Below, one piece after another: positions 25,333 through 34,744 of a stretch of 64,000 nucleotides of DNA. Position 1 is the stretch's first letter. Every line of letters begins with the position of its first letter. The notes below the pieces were generated by a model. It saw only the letters and a list, made by a program, of their open reading frames with translations, was not told the origin of the DNA and made no database searches. A program made the position numbers and the translations under genes. Source of the DNA: Streptomyces yangpuensis (lineage in GTDB: Bacteria; Actinomycetota; Actinomycetes; Streptomycetales; Streptomycetaceae); NCBI RefSeq assembly GCF_001005295.1, contig NZ_LBMK01000002.1, forward strand, positions 880,280 to 944,279, in the 5' to 3' direction.

Positions 25333-26331
25333 GTGCTTGCATACCTCATCCGACGGATCTTCGCCGTCCTCGTCATGCTGCTGGTCATCACGCTGGTGAC
25401 CTTCGGAATCTTCTTCCTCTTCCCGAAGCTGATCGGGACGGACCCTGCCCTGTACTTCGTGGGCAAGCAGTCCGACCCCGCCGCCATCGAAGGCATCCGG
25501 CAGAAGATGGGTCTCGACGACCCGATCCTCGTCCAGTTCGGCAAGTTCGTCGTCGGGCTGGTGGCGGGTCGCACGTACGCCAACGGCTCCGACGTCACGC
25601 AATGCGCCGCGCCCTGCTTCGGATACTCCTTCAAGACCGAGCAGGAGGTCTGGCCGCTGCTGCTGGACTGGTTCCCGGTCACGCTCTCCCTCGCCCTGGG
25701 CGCCGTCGTGCTCTGGGTGGCCGGCGGTGTCGCCACCGGTGTGATCTCCGCGCTCAAGCGGGGCAGCGTCCTGGACCGCTCGGCCATGGGCGTCGCCCTC
25801 GCCGGCGTCTCCCTCCCCATCTACTTCACGGGCATGCTCGTCATCGCCCTCTTCTCCGACCAGCTCGGCTGGTTCGGACGACCGGAGGCGACCTTCGCCG
25901 ACGATCCGGCCAAGTGGTTCAACGGCATGATCCTGCCGTGGGTCTCGCTCGCCTTCCTCTACGCGGCGATGTACGCGCGGCTCACCCGCGCGACCATGCT
26001 CGAAGTCCTGGGCGAGGACTACATCCGCACCGCCCGGGCCAAGGGCCTGACGGAACCCGTCGTCATCGGCAAGCACGCCATGCGCTCGACGATGACGCCG
26101 ATCCTGACCGTCCTGGGCCTCGACCTCGGCGCCCTGATGGGCGGCGCGGTCCTGACCGAGTACACGTTCTCGCTGCACGGCCTGGGATACAGCGCCGTGC
26201 GCGCCATCAGCGAGCACGACCTCCCGGTCATCCTGGGCATCACCCTGATCTCCGCGTTCTTCGTCGTCGCCGCGAACCTCATCGTTGACCTCCTGTACGC
26301 GGTGATCGACCCCCGAGTGAGGCTGTCATGA
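25333..26331 (+). CDS. Oligopeptide ABC transporter permease (OppB/DppB type)
   Basis: A 332-residue membrane protein opening with the DppB signature LAYLIRRIFAVLVMLLVITLVTFGIFFLFP. The family's extracytoplasmic segment is followed by the core helices and the EAA loop EDYIRTARAKGLTEPVVIGKHAMRSTMTPILT, then LGLDLGALMGGAVLTEYTFSLHGLGYSAVRAI. A two-Cys extracytoplasmic insert (CAAPCFGYSFK) is worth noting. Translation starts at GTG 25333. Its stop overlaps the start of the ATPase gene by 4 bp. Confidence 0.93.
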   Translation: MLAYLIRRIFAVLVMLLVITLVTFGIFFLFPKLIGTDPALYFVGKQSDPAAIEGIRQKMGLDDPILVQFGKFVVGLVAGRTYANGSDVTQCAAPCFGYSFKTEQEVWPLLLDWFPVTLSLALGAVVLWVAGGVATGVISALKRGSVLDRSAMGVALAGVSLPIYFTGMLVIALFSDQLGWFGRPEATFADDPAKWFNGMILPWVSLAFLYAAMYARLTRATMLEVLGEDYIRTARAKGLTEPVVIGKHAMRSTMTPILTVLGLDLGALMGGAVLTEYTFSLHGLGYSAVRAISEHDLPVILGITLISAFFVVAANLIVDLLYAVIDPRVRLS

Positions 26332-27457
26332 CCGACCCGACCAAGACCGGAGAGACCACCGCACCGGCCGGAGCGCCCAACCAGCCCTACGACGGGGCGC
26401 CGGGCTCCACCGCCTTCCTCGACGTGCGCGACCTCAAGGTGCACTTCCCGACCGAGGACGGCCTGGTCAAGTCGGTCGACGGCCTCTCCTTCACCCTGGA
26501 GAAGGGCAAGACCCTCGGCATCGTGGGCGAGTCCGGATCCGGCAAGTCGGTCACCTCGCTGGGCATCATGGGCCTGCACCGCGTGGGCCAGTACGGCCGC
26601 CAGCGGGCCCGGATCTCCGGCGAGATCTGGCTCGACGGGAAGGAACTGCTCTCCGCCGACGAGGACGAGGTGCGCAGGCTGCGCGGCCGGGAGATCGCGA
26701 TGATCTTCCAGGACCCGCTGTCGGCGATGCACCCCTACTTCACCGTCGGCAAACAGATCGCCGAGGCCTACCGGGTCCACCACAAGGTCGACAAGAAGGC
26801 CGCCCGCCGGCGCGCCGTCGAACTCCTCGACCGCGTCGGCATCCCGGAGCCCCACAAGCGGGTCGACAGCTACCCGCACGAGTTCTCCGGCGGCATGCGC
26901 CAGCGCGCGATGATCGCGATGGCGCTCGTCAACAACCCCGAACTGCTCATCGCGGACGAGCCGACGACCGCCCTGGACGTCACCGTCCAGGCCCAGATCC
27001 TCGACCTGATCCGGGACCTCCAGAAGGAGTTCGGCTCCGCGGTCATCATGATCACGCACGACCTCGGCGTGGTCGCCGAGATGGCCGACGAACTTCTCGT
27101 GATGTACGGCGGCCGGTGCGTCGAACGGGGCACCGCCGAGAAGGTCTTCTACGAGCCCCGGCACCCCTACACCTGGGGGCTGCTGGGCTCGATGCCGCGC
27201 ATCGACCGTGAGCAGACCGAGCGCCTCATCCCGGTCAAGGGCTCGCCGCCCAGCCTCATCAACATCCCGAGCGGCTGTGCCTTCAACCCGCGCTGCCCGT
27301 ACGCGGACGTGCCCAAGGGCGACGTCACCCGCACCGTGCGCCCCGAGCTCACGGCGACGGACGACACCGGGCAGGACGGCACCCGCCACTGGTCCGCCTG
27401 CCACATGTCGCAGGAGGAGCGGACCCGGATCTGGACCGAAGAGATTGCGCCGAAGCT

Positions 27458-27461
<4 letters not shown>
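26328..27461 (+). CDS. Oligopeptide ABC transporter ATP-binding protein (OppD/DppD type)
   Basis: A 377-residue ATPase. A 25-residue N-terminal extension precedes [25 protein letters not shown], Walker A GESGSGKS, the Q-loop [12 protein letters not shown], signature [14 protein letters not shown], Walker [13 protein letters not shown] and the H-loop ITHDLG. The C-terminal oligopeptide-type extension ([26 protein letters not shown]) is present, with Cys residues that in some relatives bind Fe-S. The ATGA overlap with the permease and GTGA overlap with the next ATPase indicate tight coupling. Confidence 0.95.
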
Positions 27462-28564
<1,103 letters not shown>

Positions 28565-28804
28565 GCCCGAGCGCCGGGTGGGCTGCCCCCAGCCCACCCG
28601 GCGCAAGCCCGGCCCCGCCGGGCTGACCCCGGTTCCACCGGCCGAGTCCAGCCCCGCCGGCGTTCGAGGCGCGGGGGCTCGGGGGCGGCGCGCCGTAACG
28701 GCGCCGCACGGCATGCGCCCGCCCTGGCCGGAGCCGCAGAGCCCGCCGCCGACCCAGCCTCGCCGGCGCGTGAGGCCCAGGTCCCGGGGCGGAGCGCCGA
28801 GTTG

Positions 28805-28921
28805 TGGGCCCGCGCCCGGCCGCGGCGGCGGAGCTCGGAGCTTTGGGCCTGCGCGCGGCTGCGGCGGTGGAGCCCGGGGTTTCGGGTCTGCGCCCGGCCG
28901 CGGCGGCGGAGCCCCGCATTC
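28805..28921 (+). repeat. Three 39-bp tandem repeats
   Basis: Units begin TGGGCCC (28805), TGGGCCT (28844) and CGGGTCT (28883), each followed by GCGCnCGGCnGCGGCGGnGGAGC. A 39-bp period equals 13 codons and the frame stays open, so they could be read as a 13-residue Gly/Arg-rich repeat, but they lie upstream of the natural start of the channel gene. Confidence 0.7.
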
Positions 28922-28940
28922 CGCCGAGCCCGCCACGGGC

Positions 28941-28946
28941 GACAAT
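28941..28946 (+). promoter_or_regulatory. Candidate -10 box GACAAT for a leaderless TRIC mRNA
   Basis: Ends 6 nt before the GTG at 28953; no ribosome site is visible. Confidence 0.4.
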
Positions 28947-28952
28947 GGCCCG

Positions 28953-29609
28953 GTGCTCCACGATCTCTTCCCGCCGGGGGTCCAGCATGCCCTGGACCTC
29001 GCCGGCATCTTCGTCTTCGCCACCTCCGGCGCGCTGCTCGCCGTCCGCAAGAACTTCGACGTCTTCGGCATCGCCGTCCTCGCCCTCGTCACGGCCCTCG
29101 GCGGCGGCCTCTTCCGCGACCTCGTCATCGGCGCGGTCCCGCCGGCTGCCTTCGGTGAGCTGAGCTTCTTCGTCACCCCGCTCATCGCCGCCGCGTTCGT
29201 CTTCTTCCTGCACCCCGAGGTCCAGCGGATCAACCGGGCCATCAACGTCTTCGACGCCGCCGGCCTCGCGCTGTTCTGCGTCACCGGCACGACCAAGGCC
29301 TACGAGTACGGCCTCGGCCTGACCGCGTCCGCCGCGCTGGGCCTCGCCACGGCCGTCGGCGGCGGCGTCCTGCGCGACGTCCTGGTCAACGAGGTGCCCT
29401 CGCTGCTGCGCGACCGCGAGATGTACGCCGTGCCCGCCACCGTCGGCGCCGCGATGGTCGCCGTCTCCATCGCCCTGGAGTCGCTCAACGCGATCACCAC
29501 CGCCCTGGCGATCGTCACCACCTTCGTCCTGAGGCTGCTCGCCATGCGCTACCACTGGCGGGCGCCGCTGGCCTGGAACCGGCGATCCTCGGTGGCCGAA
29601 GAGCCGTAA
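28953..29609 (+). CDS. Trimeric intracellular cation (TRIC/YadS) channel-family membrane protein
   Basis: A 218-residue membrane protein with about seven helices arranged as two homologous halves. Each half carries the GGGxxRD hallmark: TALGGGLFRDLV and TAVGGGVLRDVLVNEVP. The first helix is LDLAGIFVFATSGALLAVRK. Such proteins form homotrimeric K+-permeable channels; some relatives are annotated as glycine transporters, so substrate is uncertain. The GTG at 28953 gives the usual MLHDLFPPGVQHAL head. No Shine-Dalgarno is present and GACAAT lies 6 nt upstream, suggesting leaderless expression. Confidence 0.87.
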   Translation: MLHDLFPPGVQHALDLAGIFVFATSGALLAVRKNFDVFGIAVLALVTALGGGLFRDLVIGAVPPAAFGELSFFVTPLIAAAFVFFLHPEVQRINRAINVFDAAGLALFCVTGTTKAYEYGLGLTASAALGLATAVGGGVLRDVLVNEVPSLLRDREMYAVPATVGAAMVAVSIALESLNAITTALAIVTTFVLRLLAMRYHWRAPLAWNRRSSVAEEP

Positions 29610-29622
29610 CAGGAGAAAGCTA

Positions 29623-29640
29623 CCGCTTAGTAGTAAGCGG
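29623..29640. promoter_or_regulatory. Operator-like palindrome CCGCTTA-GTAG-TAAGCGG
   Basis: Perfect 7-bp arms with a 4-nt centre, ending 3 bp before the -10 box TACCGT (29644-29649), so it covers the -35/spacer of the thioesterase promoter. The form suits a TetR-type repressor; none is encoded adjacent. Confidence 0.55.
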
Positions 29641-29643
29641 GTG

Positions 29644-29649
29644 TACCGT
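29644..29649 (+). promoter_or_regulatory. Candidate -10 box TACCGT, leaderless thioesterase mRNA
   Basis: Ends 6 nt before the ATG at 29656 with no ribosome-binding sequence. Confidence 0.5.
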
Positions 29650-29655
29650 CGTTCC

Positions 29656-30510
29656 ATGTCATATGCAGCTGCCCAGGCATCCATTGGCGACAGCGAGTTC
29701 GACCGCGACACCGCCATCACCGAACGCGCGGACGAGCCCGGCGTCTACGACGCGGAGCTCTCCGCCGGCTGGACGATCATCGCCGCCGTCAACGGCGGCT
29801 ACCTGCTCGCCCTGGTCGGCCGGGCCCTGGCGGCGGCCCTACCGCACCCGGACCCCTTCACGGTGTCCGCGCACTACCTGACCTCCTCCGTGCCCGGCCC
29901 CGCCGTGATCCGCACCGAGGTCGTCCGGGTCGGCCGCACCCTCTCCACCGGCCAGGCGTCGCTCTTCCAGTACGACGAGCACGGGAACGAGGTCGAGCGC
30001 ATCCGCGTCCTCGCCTCCTACGGCGACCTCGCCTCCCTGCCCGACGACGTGCGGACGGTCGCCGTGCCGCCGCTCATGCCCTCCTACGAGAACTGCATCG
30101 GCTCCGAGGCCGGCCCCGCGCCGATCCCCGGCAGCTCCGCCATCGTGGACCGGCTCCGGCTCCGGCTGGACCCGGCGACGGCGGGCTGGGCCGTCGGCGC
30201 CCCCTCCGGCAAGGGCGAGATGCGGGCCTGGTTCGAGCTGGCCGACGGCCGCGACGCCGACCCGCTCTCCCTGCTCCTCGCGGTGGACGCGCTGCCGCCG
30301 ACCGCCTTCGACCTCGGTCTGGTGGCCTGGACCCCGACCGTGGAGCTCACCACGCACATCCGCCGCCGCCCGGCCCCGGGCCCGCTGCGGATCTCCATCA
30401 CCACGCGCAACCTGGCCGGCGGCTTCCTGGAGGAGGACGCCGAGGTCTGGGACTCCACCGACCACCTCGTCGCCCAGTCCCGCCAGCTGGCGCGCGCCCT
30501 GCGCATGTGA
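29656..30510 (+). CDS. Acyl-CoA thioesterase family protein (double hot-dog)
   Basis: A 284-residue cytoplasmic protein resembling TesB-like double hot-dog thioesterases of actinobacteria. Features: GWTIIAAVNGGYLLALVGRALAAALPHPDPFTVSAHYLTSSVPGPAVIRTEVVRVGRTLSTGQASL in the first half, and VELTTHIRRRPAPGPLRISITTRNLAGGFLEEDAEVWDSTDHLVAQSRQLA in the second. The last block is the typical thioesterase-II strand with a conserved Asp. It probably hydrolyses a fatty or dicarboxylic acyl-CoA. Promoter with a perfect palindrome suggests control by an acyl-CoA- or ligand-sensing repressor encoded elsewhere. Confidence 0.8.
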   Translation: MSYAAAQASIGDSEFDRDTAITERADEPGVYDAELSAGWTIIAAVNGGYLLALVGRALAAALPHPDPFTVSAHYLTSSVPGPAVIRTEVVRVGRTLSTGQASLFQYDEHGNEVERIRVLASYGDLASLPDDVRTVAVPPLMPSYENCIGSEAGPAPIPGSSAIVDRLRLRLDPATAGWAVGAPSGKGEMRAWFELADGRDADPLSLLLAVDALPPTAFDLGLVAWTPTVELTTHIRRRPAPGPLRISITTRNLAGGFLEEDAEVWDSTDHLVAQSRQLARALRM

Positions 30511-30605
30511 CGAGCCGCCCGGCCGGGGAGCTGCGGGTGCGGGCACGAGCCCCGCGCCCCGGCCGGATCGGGGTCCCGCCGGGCGGAAGGGCGAGGGCGG
30601 GCCCC

Positions 30606-30611
30606 TAGAAT
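30606..30611 (+). promoter_or_regulatory. Candidate -10 box TAGAAT of the cysteine desulfurase gene
   Basis: Ends 9 nt before the ATG at 30621; the transcript would have at most a few leader nucleotides. Confidence 0.5.
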
Positions 30612-30620
30612 CGGGGGATC

Positions 30621-31784
30621 ATGGCCTACCTCGACCACGCCGCCACCACCCCCATGCTGCCGGAGGCCGCCGCGGCGATGACCGCGCAGTTCGCCGCCAC
30701 GGGGAACGCCTCCTCCCTGCACGCCGCCGGCCGCCGGGCCCGCCGTACCGTCGAGGAGGCCCGCGAGGCCTTCGCCGAGGCGATCGGTGCCCGCCCCAGC
30801 GAGGTGGTCTTCACCGCGGGCGGCACGGAGGCCGACAACCTCGCCGTCAAGGGCCTCTACTGGGCCCGGCGCGACGCGGACCCCGCGCGGACCCGGATCA
30901 TCGCCAGCCCCGTCGAACACCACGCCGTGCTCGACGCCGTGCACTGGCTCGCCGAGCACGAGGGCGCCCGGGTCGACTACCTGCCCGTGGACCGCTACGG
31001 ACGCGTCCACCCCGACGCCTTCCGCGAAGCCGTCGAGCGCAACCCCGACGACGTCGCCCTGGCCACCGTCATGTGGGCCAACAACGAGATCGGCACCGTC
31101 ATGCCGGTCCGCGAACTGGCCGCCATCGCCCGCGAGGCGGGCATCCCGCTGCACTCCGACGCCGTCCAGGCCTTCGGGCAGCTCGACGTCCACTTCGGCG
31201 ACAGCGGACTCGCCGCCATGACCGTCAGCGGCCACAAGATCGGCGGCCCCTACGGCATCGGAGCGCTGCTTCTCGGCCGCGACCAGAGCCCCGTACCCGT
31301 CCTGCACGGCGGCGGCCAGGAGCGGCACGTCCGCTCCGGCACCCTCGACGTGCCCGCCATCGCCGCCTTCGCGGTGGCCGCGGTCCTCGCCGCCGAGCGG
31401 CGCGAGCAGTTCGCCACCCAGATCGGCTCCCTGCGCGACGAACTGGTCGCCGCCGTCCTGGCCGCCGTGCCCGACGCCGTCCTCGGAGGAGACCCGGAAG
31501 AGCGGCTTCCGGCCAATGCGCACTTCAGCTTCCCCGGCTGCGAGGGCGACTCCCTGCTGCTCCTGCTCGACGCCCAGGGCATCGAGTGCTCCACCGGCTC
31601 GGCCTGCACCGCGGGCGTCGCGCAGCCGAGCCACGTCCTGCTGGCGGCCGGCACCGACCCGCAGCTGGCCCGCGGCACCCTGCGCTTCTCCCTCGGCCAC
31701 ACCTCCACCAAGGAGGACGTCGCCGCCCTGGCCGCCGCCATCGGCCCGGCCGTCGAACGCGCCCGGACGGCAGGCCTCAGCTGA
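30621..31784 (+). CDS. Cysteine desulfurase (NifS/IscS type)
   Basis: A 387-residue PLP enzyme that removes sulfur from cysteine, leaving an enzyme persulfide. Motifs: [73 protein letters not shown], the Schiff-base segment [17 protein letters not shown] (Lys206) and the active-site loop [23 protein letters not shown] (Cys323). mnmA lies 765 bp downstream on the same strand, so this enzyme is the likely sulfur donor for tRNA 2-thiouridine, though it may also serve Fe-S assembly. Confidence 0.94.
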   Translation: MAYLDHAATTPMLPEAAAAMTAQFAATGNASSLHAAGRRARRTVEEAREAFAEAIGARPSEVVFTAGGTEADNLAVKGLYWARRDADPARTRIIASPVEHHAVLDAVHWLAEHEGARVDYLPVDRYGRVHPDAFREAVERNPDDVALATVMWANNEIGTVMPVRELAAIAREAGIPLHSDAVQAFGQLDVHFGDSGLAAMTVSGHKIGGPYGIGALLLGRDQSPVPVLHGGGQERHVRSGTLDVPAIAAFAVAAVLAAERREQFATQIGSLRDELVAAVLAAVPDAVLGGDPEERLPANAHFSFPGCEGDSLLLLLDAQGIECSTGSACTAGVAQPSHVLLAAGTDPQLARGTLRFSLGHTSTKEDVAALAAAIGPAVERARTAGLS

Positions 31785-31816
31785 GCGTCCGGGAGGCTCG
31801 GACCGTGTCCTTCGGA

Positions 31817-32479
31817 TCAGGCCGAAGCGGCCAGGGCCTCCCGGACCATGCGTATGTAGCGGTCCCAGTCCCAGTGGTCGCCCGGGTCCGTGTGATCGGC
31901 GCCGGGTACCTCGGAGTGCCCGACGATGTGCGTGCGGTCGGGCCGTATGTCGTACCGGCGGCAGATGCCGGCCGCCAGCCGCGCCGATGCCGTGTACATG
32001 GCGTCCGTGAAGTCCTTCGGCCGGTCCACGAAACCGACATGCTCGATGCCGACGCTGCGCTCGTTCATCGAGCGGTTCCCCGCGTGGAAGGCCACGTCCA
32101 GCTCGCGCACCATCTGCTCCACATGCCCGTCGCCGCGGACTATGTAGTGCGCCGACGCCTTGTGCCAGGGGTTCTTGAAAGCGTCCACCGAAGACTGGAA
32201 GCCGCCCTGTGTGACATGCACGACGATCCGGTCCACCCGGTAGTCGTCGGGCCGGTCCGCCATCCGCCAGTTAGCCGGGGAGGCCGCGGTCCAGCCCGCC
32301 CCCGCGTGGTCGATCTCGCCCTCCTTGCGCGGCTTGGCCACGCCCGGCAGCAGCCAGTACCCGCGCCGGATTTCGTCCCGGCCGGCGACCGCCCCCGCCG
32401 CGACGATGCCCAGCCCGCCGAGCAGCACCGCCCTGCGCGTCCGACCCGGCTTCGATCTCTTGTTGCCCTGCTCGGTCAT
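31817..32479 (-). CDS. N-acetylmuramoyl-L-alanine amidase (Amidase_2), Tat-like export signal
   Basis: A 220-residue exported zinc amidase that cleaves the bond between muramic acid and L-alanine. The N terminus KPGRTRRAVLLGGLGIVAAGAVAG has a twin-arginine-like pair before a hydrophobic stretch. The Amidase_2 domain has IVVHVTQGG, a central HAGN/ERSVGIEHVG block, RTHIVGHSEVPGADHTDPGDHWDWDRY with zinc-ligand candidates His in VVH, His in DHTDPG and Asp downstream. It lies between two plus-strand sulfur-transfer genes and diverges from mnmA across a 70-bp promoter gap. Confidence 0.87.
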   Translation of the reverse strand: MTEQGNKRSKPGRTRRAVLLGGLGIVAAGAVAGRDEIRRGYWLLPGVAKPRKEGEIDHAGAGWTAASPANWRMADRPDDYRVDRIVVHVTQGGFQSSVDAFKNPWHKASAHYIVRGDGHVEQMVRELDVAFHAGNRSMNERSVGIEHVGFVDRPKDFTDAMYTASARLAAGICRRYDIRPDRTHIVGHSEVPGADHTDPGDHWDWDRYIRMVREALAASA

Positions 32480-32533
32480 GTGATCCACCCCCCTTGACCC
32501 GATAACGCGCTGTGACCCCGCTCGGTTCCCCCG

Positions 32534-32539
32534 TACCCT
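32534..32539 (+). promoter_or_regulatory. Candidate -10 box TACCCT of mnmA
   Basis: Ends 10 nt before the ATG at 32550, giving a leader of only about 3-5 nt. Confidence 0.45.
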
Positions 32540-32549
32540 GGACGGTGCT

Positions 32550-33683
32550 ATGACTGAGAACCTGCCGCGCACCGACCGCCCCCTTCGCGTCCTGGCCGCC
32601 ATGTCCGGCGGAGTGGACTCCGCCGTCGCCGCCGCCCGCGCCGTCGAAGCCGGGCACGACGTGACCGGCGTCCACCTCGCGCTCTCCGCGAACCCGCAGT
32701 CCTTCCGGACCGGCGCCCGTGGCTGCTGCACCATCGAGGACTCCCGCGACGCCCGCCGCGCCGCCGACGTCATCGGCATCCCCTTCTACGTCTGGGACCT
32801 CGCCGAGCGCTTCCGTGAGGACGTCGTCGAGGACTTCATCTCCGAGTACGAGGCCGGGCGCACCCCGAACCCCTGCCTGCGCTGCAACGAGAAGATCAAG
32901 TTCGCCGCGCTGCTCGACAAGGCCCTCGCCCTCGGCTTCGACGCCGTCTGCACCGGCCACTACGCCACCGTCGTGCTCAAGGAGGACGGCTCCCGCGAGC
33001 TGCACCGCGCCTCCGACATGGCCAAGGACCAGTCCTACGTCCTCGGCGTCCTCGACGAGAAGCAGCTCGCCCACGCCCTCTTCCCGCTCGGCGACACCCT
33101 CACCACCAAGGAAGAGATCCGCGCCGAGGCGGAGCAGCGCGGCCTGGCCGTCGCGAAGAAGCCCGACAGCCACGACATCTGCTTCATCGCCGACGGCGAC
33201 ACCCAGGGCTTCCTCGCCGACCGCCTCGGCAAGGCCGAGGGCGACATCGTCGACGAGGCGACCGGCGAGAAGGTCGGCACGCACGAGGGCGCCTTCGGCT
33301 TCACCATCGGCCAGCGCAAGGGCCTGCGGATCGGCCACCCCGCCCCCGACGGCAAGCCGCGCTACGTCCTCGACATCTCCCCGGTGAACAACACCGTCAC
33401 CGTGGGCCCCGTCGAGGCCCTCGACGTCAGCGCCCTCACCGCGATCCGTCCCCGCTGGTGCGGCGGCGAGGCCGCCGCCCCGGGCACCTACACCGCGCAG
33501 CTGCGCGCCCACGGCGGCGAGACCGAGGTCTTCGCCGAGGTCGTGGACGGCGAGCTGCGCGTCTCCTTCACCGAGCCCGTCCGCGGTGTGGCCCCCGGCC
33601 AGGCGATCGTGCTCTACGACGGCACCCGCGTGGTCGGCTCCGCCACCATCGCGACCACCACGCGGGCCGCCGCCGCCGTCTGA
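32550..33683 (+). CDS. mnmA: tRNA-specific 2-thiouridylase
   Basis: A 377-residue cytoplasmic enzyme that adenylates and thiolates U34 of Lys, Glu and Gln tRNAs. The PP-loop is [23 protein letters not shown]. The catalytic Cys pair is Cys109 in NPCLRCN and Cys211 in [29 protein letters not shown] and [18 protein letters not shown] are standard. The C-terminal beta-barrel ends [23 protein letters not shown]. Together with the desulfurase at 30621 it forms a sulfur-to-tRNA pathway. Confidence 0.96.
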   Translation: MTENLPRTDRPLRVLAAMSGGVDSAVAAARAVEAGHDVTGVHLALSANPQSFRTGARGCCTIEDSRDARRAADVIGIPFYVWDLAERFREDVVEDFISEYEAGRTPNPCLRCNEKIKFAALLDKALALGFDAVCTGHYATVVLKEDGSRELHRASDMAKDQSYVLGVLDEKQLAHALFPLGDTLTTKEEIRAEAEQRGLAVAKKPDSHDICFIADGDTQGFLADRLGKAEGDIVDEATGEKVGTHEGAFGFTIGQRKGLRIGHPAPDGKPRYVLDISPVNNTVTVGPVEALDVSALTAIRPRWCGGEAAAPGTYTAQLRAHGGETEVFAEVVDGELRVSFTEPVRGVAPGQAIVLYDGTRVVGSATIATTTRAAAAV

Positions 33684-33699
33684 CGGGCCCCGGTCAGAC
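33678..33699. terminator. Hairpin holding both stop codons of convergent genes
   Basis: GTCTGAC (33678-33684) pairs with GTCAGAC (33693-33699). The mnmA stop lies in the left arm and the oxidoreductase stop in the right arm, so the 10-bp gap serves as a shared terminator. Confidence 0.6.
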
Positions 33700-34617
33700 C
33701 ACCGTCAGGACGATCTTGCCGGTGGTCCGGCCCTGCTCGCCGATCTCGTGGGCCCGCGCGGCGTCCGCCAGCGGCAGCACCGTCTCGACCAGCGGCTTCA
33801 GCAGGCCCTTGTCCGCGAGGTCGGCGATCGCCTCCAGACCCTTCAGGTCCGGGTCGACCAGGACCCAGGACGCGTTCACCCCGTCGGCGCCGGCCGGGAC
33901 GGAGTCCGGGCCGGGCAGCGAGACCAGGTGGCCGCCAGACCTGAGCACCTTCAGGCTGCGCTCGGCGGTGTCCCCGCCCAGCGCGTCCAGGACGACGTCG
34001 ACGTCCGAGACCGCCTCGGCGAAGTCCACCGAGCGGTAGTCGATCAGCTCGTCGGCGCCCAGCCCGTGCAGCACGTCGTGCTTGGCGGCGCTGGCGGTGC
34101 CGATCACGTACGCGCCGCGGGCCTTGGCGATCTGCACCGCCAGGTGCCCCACGCCGCCGGCCGCCGCGTGCACGAGCACCCGCTGCCCGGCCGTGACGCC
34201 GGCCGTGTCCACCAGCGCCTGCCAGGCGGTGAGCGCCGCCAGCGGCAGCGCCGCCGCCTGCACGTGGTCGAGGGAGGCGGGCTTGCGGGCGAAGTGCCGC
34301 GCCGGGGCCGCCACGTACTCCGCGTAGCCGCCCGCCTGGCGCGGGAAGTGCGGCATGCCGTACACCTCGTCGCCGGGGGCGTAGAGGGTCACACCGGGGC
34401 CGACCGCCTCGACGGTGCCCGAGACGTCCCAGCCCACGATCGGGGTCTCGCCCCAGGCGATCAGGGCGCCGCTGGCGCGGGTCTTCCAGTCGACCGGGTT
34501 GACGCCCGCCGCGTGGACCCGGACGAGGACCTCGCCCAGCCCCGGCTCCGGTCGCTCGATCTCCCGCTCGACCAGGTTCTCCGGGCCGCCCCACTCGTTG
34601 ACGACGATCGCGCGCAT
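33694..34617 (-). CDS. NADP-dependent quinone-oxidoreductase-like MDR protein
   Basis: A 307-residue medium-chain reductase. N-terminal GroES-like domain: MRAIVVNEWGGPENLVEREIERPEPGLGEVLVRVHAAGVNPVDWKTR. Nucleotide-binding segment: RVLVHAAAGGVGHLAVQIAKARGAYVIGTASA, with the AAxGGVGxxAxQ pattern of zinc-free quinone reductases. No zinc-binding Cys cluster is present. It ends HEIGEQGRTTGKIVLTV. The ATG at 34617 diverges from the GlxA-type regulator at 34745, which is a plausible controller by position. Substrate unknown, probably an activated alkene or quinone. Confidence 0.9.
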   Translation of the reverse strand: MRAIVVNEWGGPENLVEREIERPEPGLGEVLVRVHAAGVNPVDWKTRASGALIAWGETPIVGWDVSGTVEAVGPGVTLYAPGDEVYGMPHFPRQAGGYAEYVAAPARHFARKPASLDHVQAAALPLAALTAWQALVDTAGVTAGQRVLVHAAAGGVGHLAVQIAKARGAYVIGTASAAKHDVLHGLGADELIDYRSVDFAEAVSDVDVVLDALGGDTAERSLKVLRSGGHLVSLPGPDSVPAGADGVNASWVLVDPDLKGLEAIADLADKGLLKPLVETVLPLADAARAHEIGEQGRTTGKIVLTVV

Positions 34618-34732
34618 CTCAGTCCGCCTCATTCCGTTCGTTTGCGTCCGATACCGGGCCGTTTCCCGGCGACGTGTCCCAGACTCGGGCACCGCGCACC
34701 CGCATGGTGTTGGCCGTTTGGCCACTATGTGA

Positions 34733-34738
34733 CAGGAT
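34733..34738 (+). promoter_or_regulatory. Candidate -10 box CAGGAT, leaderless GlxA-type mRNA
   Basis: Ends 6 nt before the ATG at 34745. Just upstream, TTGGCCGTTTGGCC (34710-34723) is a direct-repeat-like element that could bind the regulator itself. Confidence 0.4.
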
Positions 34739-34744
34739 CTGGCC

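Larger units (their letters stand above)
28565..28952 (+). other. 388-bp repeat-rich gap before the TRIC-type gene
   Basis: It contains short Streptomyces-type intergenic motifs (GCCCCGCCGGCGTTCGAGG near 28651, GCCTCGCCGGCGCGTGAGG near 28757) and three 39-bp tandem repeats (28805-28921). The candidate -10 GACAAT is at 28941. No gene seen. Confidence 0.6.

Noticed and set aside
28578..28952. N-terminal extension of the TRIC protein containing 13-residue Gly/Arg repeats
   Set aside because: TRIC proteins begin close to MLHDLF; the repeats look intergenic and a -10 box lies after them.
34708..34744. TGGCC repeats as AdpA binding sites
   Set aside because: They do not match the TGGCSNGWWY consensus at the seventh and following positions.
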